Below are positions 13,665 through 19,312 of a DNA stretch of 22,402 bases, piece after piece. The DNA comes from DATBMY01 sp036554605 (GTDB lineage Bacteria; Acidobacteriota; Blastocatellia; UBA7656): positions 1 to 22,402 of the forward strand of contig DATBMY010000038.1 in the NCBI GenBank assembly GCA_036554605.1. The letters are read 5' to 3'. The notes under the pieces are model-generated. The model was not told the origin of the DNA. It did not search any database and saw only the letters and a program-made list of their open reading frames with translations. The translations under genes and the position numbers were made by a program. Positions within the stretch are counted from its first letter, which is position 1. The number at the start of each line of letters is the position of its first letter.

Positions 13665-15983
13665 CTAATCACCCGTAGAGGTGGCGACAGAGGTATCAAG
13701 CGCCCTGTTTTCGACGGGCGCATATTCGTCCAGCGGCTTGCGCTTGCGCTCCGGGTCGTGAAATTCAAGCAGCCCTTTCGCCTGCAACTGCTTGAAGTAT
13801 TCGAGTATCTTATCGCCCGTCTCGGGCGGAAATGAACCGAGTATATCTCCGAGGGCAAACTTGTTGTCGACTGCGAGCGAAATGATCTTTGACATCAGCG
13901 TGTCGATTTTGGCGCACTTATTGCCGCAAGTAAGCCACATTGACTGCTCTCCCGCCGCTACGGGTTCGATTTCAGAGACCCATTCGCGAAAATTTGTATA
14001 ATGCGGCTCCACGGGAATCTTTATCAGCTCTCTGACGTGTTCGAGATAACGCAGTCGATTGCTCAAGACGCGCCCGAGGTCGAAAGCCGACTGCCTGAGC
14101 TGGCCGGGCACCGACAGCGTGCAGCGAAGCAGTTCCTCGCGGCTCTCAATCTCGGCCGGGTTTACCGAGTGCCGGTCCGCGAGATTCATTTCGTCAACCG
14201 GATGATTCTTAAAGAATTCCCTGCCATACGCGTCGTAATAGACCATCGAGTGGAGGGTGTCGGTGCCCCCGGCCCACGGGCGACCGAGTATCTTTGGAAA
14301 GATGCCTCCGTCTTCGTCAAATGACGCGTCGCTGTCTTCGGTCAAAAGCACTTCCCGGTCCGTCTCGGCATCAATGCGATAGGCTATCGCGCGAGCCACG
14401 TCCGCATCCTTCGTGTCGAGCAATTTGATGCCGAACTTCTCGGGATTCTTTGCGATGATAGAGGTGCCGGTCAGCAAGAACGCGCCCATCCCGCCCGTCG
14501 ACCAGTGATCCTTGTTGATCTGTATAAAGTTATATGTCTCTTTCTTCTCCGAGGGAGTTTCGGTAGGAAAATCGGTGAAAGCCATAAGCTGTACGGCAAT
14601 GCCGGCCGAAGCGAAGTTTTTCATGGTCTCGGCCATATAGGTGACCTTCGTCCCCTTGTCTATCAGGTCGAGTATGCGCTGGTTTCCGCTCTCCATGCCG
14701 AAGGATATACAGACGCACCCGCTGCGTATCATCTTTTTGCACCGCTCGGCCGAGAAGATCTTCTCCATTCTCAACTCCGCGCTCCAGCGTATATCGAGCC
14801 CCGCGTCGATTACGGCGTCCGACAGCCGCTCTATGTAGCCGGGCGCCATGACGTCGACGGCGAAATAGACGTACTTCACTTTGTAAGCTCGCTGCGCCTG
14901 CTTGATGTCTTCGATCACCTGGTCGATCTCTCTTTCGCGCCACGGCGAGGTCGGGCTGTCGGTATTCAGGCCGTAGTCGCAGAAGGTACAGCGATTCCAA
15001 TAGCAGCCGCGCGTGGGAGCATAATTGATCCCTCGCTCGGGAGACAGATACAGCTCCCAGTTGTAATCGTAGAGCGGCGCGCCCAGCTCTTTCAGATTCT
15101 CGTAATGTATCTGCGCCGGAAAGCGAAGCTCGTCCCTGGCTTTATCGTATGTGATGGCGTTAGGGATGCGCTTATCGTGAAGGTCGCCGTCGGCCGCGGC
15201 TATCTCGCACAGGGCGGTCTCGCCTTCACCGATGATTATCGCGTCGCACGAATCGAAAAACCGCTTCATCTGCGATTTCTCTTTCAGGTACTTGTACAGC
15301 TGGCTGATCGATGTGCCGCCGAAGATAACCTTCTTGTCCGGCCACTTCTGCTTGAGCAGGCGAGCGAGGTGCAGGCCGTAGGCGAGCTGGTGGTCATAGA
15401 TTATGCTTATGCCGAAGCAGTCGGTCTCTCGCGCGGCGGCGTCGCTTTCGAGCCGCTCGGCAAAATAGCGCGTAAACGGCGCGCAAATCCTCGCGGTCAG
15501 AGAGGGGCTGAGCAGATCGGCCAGGTGATAAACCGAATAACGCGCGCGGCTCATCTGCCGGAAGTGACCGACTTCGGACGGGTAAGAAAGCGCGCCAAGG
15601 TAGCCGAAGTAGGCGAGCATCAGGTTTACGCGCTTGAGGTATTTCGCGAAATCGAGGAAAGGCTCTCTCTGGCGAAAGCCGGCGACCGCCGCGAGCAGCT
15701 CATCCACATCGAGACCCTTGTGTCCCCAAAGACCGTAATATTCTTCCTGCTCGCAAAACGAGAGCGCGGGCCGCTGCTCGAACTGCTTGATGCGGCCCTC
15801 GCCTTCCTCATAAAACGCGCGAATGGTCTGCTCTTCCAGGCAGTAGTTGATGAACTCGATGTTTACGTCGCGCATCGAGACACCGGTAAAACCATTATGA
15901 TGCATGTGCCCGGCCAGGTAAGCCATCGAATGGTACGGTATGGTCGGATCATCCATCGGGGGATGCATGAGCATTATCTTCAT
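13665..15983 (-). CDS. B12-binding-type radical SAM protein, probable peptide-modifying enzyme
   Basis: This is a 772-residue protein. Residues 1 to about 290 begin MKIMLMHPP and include VIFGGTSIS and AIIIGEGE, the pattern of the Rossmann-like cobalamin-binding domain placed before radical SAM domains. The radical SAM domain (about 315-540) carries the cluster cysteines Cys327, Cys332 and Cys335 in RGCYWNRCTFCDYG, a CX4CX2C spacing instead of the usual CX3CX2C; GMESGNQRI is the typical SAM-contact segment. The C-terminal part holds a Cys pair (TCGNKC) and a winged-helix-like stretch (LMSKIISLAVDNKFALGDILGSFP...KGLLEF), possibly a peptide-recognition unit. B12 radical SAM enzymes often methylate unactivated carbons or make other radical changes in RiPPs. 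It lies 42 bases after the PqqD-M50 gene with a good AAGGTGAG site, and is the last gene of the cluster. The exact reaction is unknown. Confidence 0.82.
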   Translation of the reverse strand: MKIMLMHPPMDDPTIPYHSMAYLAGHMHHNGFTGVSMRDVNIEFINYCLEEQTIRAFYEEGEGRIKQFEQRPALSFCEQEEYYGLWGHKGLDVDELLAAVAGFRQREPFLDFAKYLKRVNLMLAYFGYLGALSYPSEVGHFRQMSRARYSVYHLADLLSPSLTARICAPFTRYFAERLESDAAARETDCFGISIIYDHQLAYGLHLARLLKQKWPDKKVIFGGTSISQLYKYLKEKSQMKRFFDSCDAIIIGEGETALCEIAAADGDLHDKRIPNAITYDKARDELRFPAQIHYENLKELGAPLYDYNWELYLSPERGINYAPTRGCYWNRCTFCDYGLNTDSPTSPWREREIDQVIEDIKQAQRAYKVKYVYFAVDVMAPGYIERLSDAVIDAGLDIRWSAELRMEKIFSAERCKKMIRSGCVCISFGMESGNQRILDLIDKGTKVTYMAETMKNFASAGIAVQLMAFTDFPTETPSEKKETYNFIQINKDHWSTGGMGAFLLTGTSIIAKNPEKFGIKLLDTKDADVARAIAYRIDAETDREVLLTEDSDASFDEDGGIFPKILGRPWAGGTDTLHSMVYYDAYGREFFKNHPVDEMNLADRHSVNPAEIESREELLRCTLSVPGQLRQSAFDLGRVLSNRLRYLEHVRELIKIPVEPHYTNFREWVSEIEPVAAGEQSMWLTCGNKCAKIDTLMSKIISLAVDNKFALGDILGSFPPETGDKILEYFKQLQAKGLLEFHDPERKRKPLDEYAPVENRALDTSVATSTGD

Positions 15984-16025
15984 AGCAGTCTCACCTTCCG
16001 CGCAGCGCGCCGGTAGAATTAGGGT

Positions 16026-17390
16026 TCAGGCATGGTTGACGGCTCTGTAAGAGTGCAGCTTCTCCAGGCCGTAGCGAAGCCAGCCGCTCAAGTACCTGTA
16101 TATTCCGAGCAGGGCCGTTAAGGGGAAAGCTAGCGCGAAAAAGATCGTGACGATCAGATGCATTATGCGAAGCACTTCATGAGCGCGTATCGCCTCGACC
16201 ATCGACTGATAGATGGCCGGATAAACAAGATGTATCTGTGTCGCCATGCTTCCGACGTAGCGGTAGCTGATCCATATGATTACGAAAAGGAAAGCATTCG
16301 AAAGCAGCGCGTAGAATATAAAAAGCCAGTACATGTGCTTGCGCATGGCGGGAAGCGGCGCGACTTCATGCGAGCGATTGAAGACGCGCTTTATCTTATC
16401 TTTCATGTAGCTGAGCGAGACTCGATACAGGTTGGGAATCGCAAGGTAATCGACCAGCAGCCAGTAACCATCAAAATGGAAAGCGGGGTTGAGGTTGAGC
16501 AGAACCATGAAGTCTATGAAATAACAGACGGCGAAATACTCCGGCGCGTCCGTAGTAGCCGCAAGCAGGGCGAACAGGACGAAGGATAATAGCTGAAAGT
16601 ATATCCCGCCCAGGTCGACTACCATGCGCTGCCTTCGCTTGAAGCGCCATACCTCGGAGACGTCGGCGTAAAAGCTCGGCAGCAGGACGTATAGGCCGAA
16701 GCCTATCCTTCCGGGCGAGCCGCCGAACTTCGATACGGCGGTGGCGTGCCCGAATTCGTGAAAAAGTATGCTCGCGAAGCATAGCAGCAGGACCCATAAC
16801 GAGCCGGGACGCGCCGCGAGCTTCTGCGCAGGGTGCTCGATATAGACCAGATAATGGGCAACGAAGATAAGGGCCACCCCCGATATAACGGCCGGGCGGC
16901 TGTAGAGGAATCGCAGAGGCGATGCTATGGCGGCGACGTATCGTTTTGGGATCAGATCCCAATGCAAAAAGAATGGAACGCGCGGCTTGGCCGGCAGCGC
17001 CGGGCGAGCTTGATTATCGCTTGCCGCGAGATTATCAAAGATGCCCAGCCCGCCGTATTGTTTCTCAAGGAACTCGCGCAACTGGCCGAGGCTTATAGGC
17101 ATTCCGCCGGCCTGAAGCTCGCATACGACCCGGTCAAGACTTGTGCGCCCGTCGAGCCGCTCTAAGATCTGTTTGGCAAGCGGCGATATCTTGAACTGCC
17201 GGTTGTCGGGCGTGAGCACGATGAATTCCCGGCTCTCATTGCCGTTGTCATAGGGAAAGAATTTGCAGCCTTCTTTTAGCTTCAAATATACTTGAGCCGG
17301 TTGCTCAAAATCAGACAGGCGATCTCCCGCCGCTGATAAATCACGGGAGACCACCTGCCCGTCGTTAGCCTTAGAAAAGCTCGCGTTCAT
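16026..17390 (-). CDS. PqqD-like domain fused to membrane M50 (site-2-type) metalloprotease
   Basis: This is a 454-residue protein. Residues about 35-120 (EFIVLTPDNRQFKISPLAKQILERLDGRTSLDRVV) look like a PqqD/RRE-type domain, which in RiPP systems binds the leader peptide. The membrane part carries HEFGH at 211-215 inside a hydrophobic helix and NPAFHFDGYW at 301-310, whose Asp307 is the expected third zinc ligand; this is the M50 pattern seen in YydH-like peptide zinc metalloproteases. Further hydrophobic helices lie at about 165-185, 197-212, 262-280, 286-300, 355-376 and 408-430. It probably cleaves or releases the modified peptide at the membrane. An in-frame TAG two codons upstream makes 17390 the earliest ATG; there is no clear ribosome site. 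Transcription must read through the terminator at 17400-17432. Confidence 0.85.
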   Translation of the reverse strand: MNASFSKANDGQVVSRDLSAAGDRLSDFEQPAQVYLKLKEGCKFFPYDNGNESREFIVLTPDNRQFKISPLAKQILERLDGRTSLDRVVCELQAGGMPISLGQLREFLEKQYGGLGIFDNLAASDNQARPALPAKPRVPFFLHWDLIPKRYVAAIASPLRFLYSRPAVISGVALIFVAHYLVYIEHPAQKLAARPGSLWVLLLCFASILFHEFGHATAVSKFGGSPGRIGFGLYVLLPSFYADVSEVWRFKRRQRMVVDLGGIYFQLLSFVLFALLAATTDAPEYFAVCYFIDFMVLLNLNPAFHFDGYWLLVDYLAIPNLYRVSLSYMKDKIKRVFNRSHEVAPLPAMRKHMYWLFIFYALLSNAFLFVIIWISYRYVGSMATQIHLVYPAIYQSMVEAIRAHEVLRIMHLIVTIFFALAFPLTALLGIYRYLSGWLRYGLEKLHSYRAVNHA

Positions 17391-17399
17391 GAGCTAACC

Positions 17400-17432
17400 A
17401 AAAAGCCCGGCTGATTGGCTTCAGCCGGGCTT
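17400..17432 (-). terminator. Intrinsic terminator/attenuator between precursor and processing genes
   Basis: On the minus strand a perfect 12-base stem, AAGCCCGGCTGA with TCAGCCGGGCTT, encloses a six-base loop and runs into five U residues (complement of 17400-17404). It overlaps the precursor stop codon and ends ten bases before the M50 start. Partial readthrough would make the peptide mRNA more abundant than the enzyme mRNA, a common arrangement in RiPP operons. Confidence 0.8.
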
Positions 17433-17625
17433 ATTCCAAGATAGGTTCCTGATTGTTGTTATTATTGTTGTTGTTGTTATTGTTGTTGTTGGTGTCAAGA
17501 GCGCTCATCGCGCCCATGGGGTCAACAAAGACCTGTAGCTCAAGTCTCGCTTCGAGTTCTTGAGGAACGAGCTCAGCGAGCAGCTGGTTCATCAACACGA
17601 GTTTATCCTTTACAGGACTATTCAT
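17431..17625 (-). CDS. Putative RiPP precursor peptide with a 13-Asn core
   Basis: This 64-residue peptide begins MNSPVKDKLVLMNQLLAELV and then has an acidic, hydrophobic leader-like stretch (PQELEARLELQVFVDPMGAM). Residues 46-58 are 13 consecutive Asn, followed by the tail QEPILE. It has no Cys, Trp, His or signal peptide. The start at 17625 is chosen because AAAGGAG lies eight bases before the ATG; an in-frame ATG at 17700 lacks such a site and touches the AraC stop. The Asn codons are mixed (nine AAC, four AAT), so the run is not a pure triplet expansion. Position directly before a PqqD-M50 protease and a radical SAM enzyme marks it as the likely substrate. It resembles no precursor family I can name. 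Confidence 0.78.
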   Translation of the reverse strand: MNSPVKDKLVLMNQLLAELVPQELEARLELQVFVDPMGAMSALDTNNNNNNNNNNNNNQEPILE

Positions 17626-17651
17626 AGTCGAGTCTCCTTTCGCAAAGATGG

Positions 17652-17663
17652 AACCTGCAGGTT
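17652..17663. promoter_or_regulatory. Perfect 12-base palindrome before the precursor gene
   Basis: AACCTGCAGGTT is a perfect dyad centred about 32 bases before the precursor ATG. A candidate promoter just upstream on the minus strand (TTGAAC, 17 bases, CAGAAT) would place the transcription start at or beside it. It may be an operator or a leader hairpin; a second short dyad, TTGTTCAACAA, lies at 17690-17700. Confidence 0.35.
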
Positions 17664-17700
17664 GCGCCATTCTGATTGAGGCGTCAAACTTGTTCAACAA

Positions 17701-18177
17701 CTATTCATTGGGATTGCTTGCTATTTGTTGGGCGTTTTTGCTTCGCGACAAATTCGCTTCGTCCGAATGTACCTGCCGGTACTCTCCGGGCCTCATATTA
17801 AAAGTCGCTTTGAAGTGATGATCGAAATCGCTCACGTGATTATATCCGACAGCCGCCGCTATCTCTTTTATGCTGAAGACCGAGTTGAGCAGCAACTCTT
17901 GAGCTTTAATCATACGCACCGCGCGCAGATACTGCTTGACGCTCTCTCCGGTCTCCTTCTTAAACAACCGCGATAGATGCCATACAGAGAGGTTTAGCTG
18001 GCCGGCGATCTGTCCGAGCGTCAGACCCGTCTGCTGGTATTGCTCGTTTATCAACCTTATAGCCTGCCGTATTCTTAAATTCCGCAAGGCCGTAATATCG
18101 CCCGCGCCCGAGCGCGCCGAGATGACTAACGACACTTTGCCTATCCTTGCCTTGGCCTCCATATCCTTTTTTTGCAT
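17701..18177 (-). CDS. AraC-family DNA-binding protein without a sensor domain
   Basis: This is a 158-residue transcription regulator. The paired helix-turn-helix domain of AraC/XylS proteins spans about residues 35-135: helix 1 motif LTLGQIAGQLNLSVWHLSRLFKKETG and helix 2 motif FSIKEIAAAVGYNHVSDFDHHFKATFNMRPGEYR. The 30 residues before it are too short for the usual ligand domain, so it resembles MarA/SoxS-type stand-alone activators, controlled by its own abundance or by a partner. GGAG seven bases before the ATG supports the start. It ends 75 bases before the precursor peptide on the same strand, which makes it the probable cluster regulator; the dyads between the two genes are possible targets. 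Confidence 0.85.
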   Translation of the reverse strand: MQKKDMEAKARIGKVSLVISARSGAGDITALRNLRIRQAIRLINEQYQQTGLTLGQIAGQLNLSVWHLSRLFKKETGESVKQYLRAVRMIKAQELLLNSVFSIKEIAAAVGYNHVSDFDHHFKATFNMRPGEYRQVHSDEANLSRSKNAQQIASNPNE

Positions 18178-18180
18178 ACC

Positions 18181-18540
18181 CGCGCTCCGCCTCTCTAGCT
18201 TATCTCAACCGCCGTGCCAGCCGGCGGTAATCAGCTTGAGTAATATATGTCACGCTTTTTATAAAAGCGCAAAGCTGCCGGCCCCTTAGCTTGAGGGCCG
18301 GGGTTGAAAAGAATTCCGGGTCAGCTTGGCAGGCCGATGGCAGAATGGCCGCTACGGACGGGCGCGCCGGGCAGAGATCAACATGCCCGCTCAGAGAAAC
18401 CCTATATAGCCGCCCAGCTTGCGCTCCGAGCTGCGCGCAAGCCGCCATGCCTGCGATTGACTATGCGCGATAGTAAGTACGGTTCGCAGTTAAAGCCTGT
18501 CAGCGGTACAGGCTTGAAAAACAGTCACGGGACAAGACTA
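18181..18540. other. Intergenic region with several hairpins, upstream of the AraC gene
   Basis: No frame in these 360 bases looks coding. The region holds three inverted repeats: CGCTTTT/AAAAGCG at 18253-18269, CCGGCCC/GGGCCGG at 18278-18301 and AAGCCTGT/ACAGGCTT at 18493-18515. The first two lie where the promoter and upstream control of the AraC gene should be. TATATT on the minus strand near 18245 is a possible -10 without a convincing -35. The last hairpin is listed separately as a terminator candidate. Confidence 0.5.
18493..18515 (-). terminator. Candidate terminator after the DUF4097 gene
   Basis: An eight-base perfect stem with a seven-base loop lies 26 bases after the DUF4097 stop. 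Read on the minus strand it is followed by only TTTAACTG-type sequence, so the U-tract is short. It would separate the ADOP unit from the AraC-peptide cluster. Confidence 0.45.
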
Positions 18541-19275
18541 TTATTTATTGGCGCTTTGCGCTCGTCGAATTACTATATTTCCGTTCACGTTATTCAGGTT
18601 TACGCGGGCGGCACCGTCGCCCAGCAGACCCGACACCTCCTGCCTTGACGCATCCCGGCGCATCTGAAAACCGAAGTCGTTGCGTATAGCGCCGTTGAGA
18701 TTTACAGCCTTGACGCTGGCGTTTTCGCTCGCGGGAAGATCGAGAAATATATTAGCGTTAACGCACCCGGCATTGATCTGGCGGGCGATTCCTTCGATCT
18801 TGAGCGTGCCGTTGACCAGTCGAAGCTCATCTATGCGGGCGGTCTTTGGCACCGTCAGCACATACTCTACGCTGGCGGGGTTGTTCAATTCACCGCGCCC
18901 GCCCTTATCCCAGGTTGTGGTTGTGGTGTTCGTAGTTTCGTTATCTCTTTTTTCCGTAGTGGTCGAGCCGCGATAAAGCGTCTTTACACTGACTGCCTCG
19001 GCGCTGGCCTCGATTCTGATCTCGGCCTCGGCGAGCCGCCGGCTGTTATGCGCTCGCTTTACGGCATCGATCTTTACTTCATTACGATCCCAGGTTCTGA
19101 TATGGATTGCCCCCGTAATATTTTCAACGCTCACTCGCCCGTTTGCCGAGAGCGGGTAAGTCTTATGCAGCTCTTGCTCAAACCGCTCGCGCATCTGGGC
19201 AGGCGCGGCAACCTGAATTATAAGCAGGGCCACCGGCATCGATAGAAAAAGCAAGGGACGTTTTTTTGTCGTCAT
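18541..19275 (-). CDS. Exported DUF4097-type beta-strand-repeat protein
   Basis: This 244-residue protein has a signal peptide (residues 1 to about 27, APAQ). The body shows the repeated beta-strand pattern of DUF4097 proteins: GRVSVENITGAIHIRTWDRNEVKIDAVKRA at the start, then ELRLVNGTLKIEGI, AVNLNGAIRNDFGF and NLNNVNGNIVI, which build a parallel beta-helix-like sheet. A low-complexity Thr-rich segment (ETTNTTTTTWDKG) lies near residues 113-125. The middle of the repeat region appears shorter than in many relatives. The family function is unknown; an envelope role is likely. GAGGAGG eight bases before the ATG supports the start. It follows the ADOP permease by 37 bases and is probably co-transcribed with it. 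Confidence 0.8.
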   Translation of the reverse strand: MTTKKRPLLFLSMPVALLIIQVAAPAQMRERFEQELHKTYPLSANGRVSVENITGAIHIRTWDRNEVKIDAVKRAHNSRRLAEAEIRIEASAEAVSVKTLYRGSTTTEKRDNETTNTTTTTWDKGGRGELNNPASVEYVLTVPKTARIDELRLVNGTLKIEGIARQINAGCVNANIFLDLPASENASVKAVNLNGAIRNDFGFQMRRDASRQEVSGLLGDGAARVNLNNVNGNIVIRRAQSANK

Positions 19276-19312
19276 AAAACTTTCCTCCTCATTTGCATAA
19301 TCGACAGGCCCT

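Noticed and set aside
14505..16016. A 503-codon open frame on the plus strand, antisense to the radical SAM gene
   Set aside because: It lies opposite a gene with clear domains and motifs, shows no recognisable family or start signal, and follows from the codon bias of the true gene in a GC-rich genome.
17446..17484. The Asn-codon tract as a neutral microsatellite
   Set aside because: AAC and AAT alternate irregularly and the frame, start site, stop and operon position are intact; slippage may have contributed to its length but does not explain the mixed codons.
17626..17700. A 25-codon N-terminal extension of the precursor (starting MLNKFD)
   Set aside because: The earlier ATG has no ribosome site and abuts the AraC stop, while the ATG at 17625 has AAAGGAG at ideal spacing. 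The extension would also cover the candidate promoter and palindrome.
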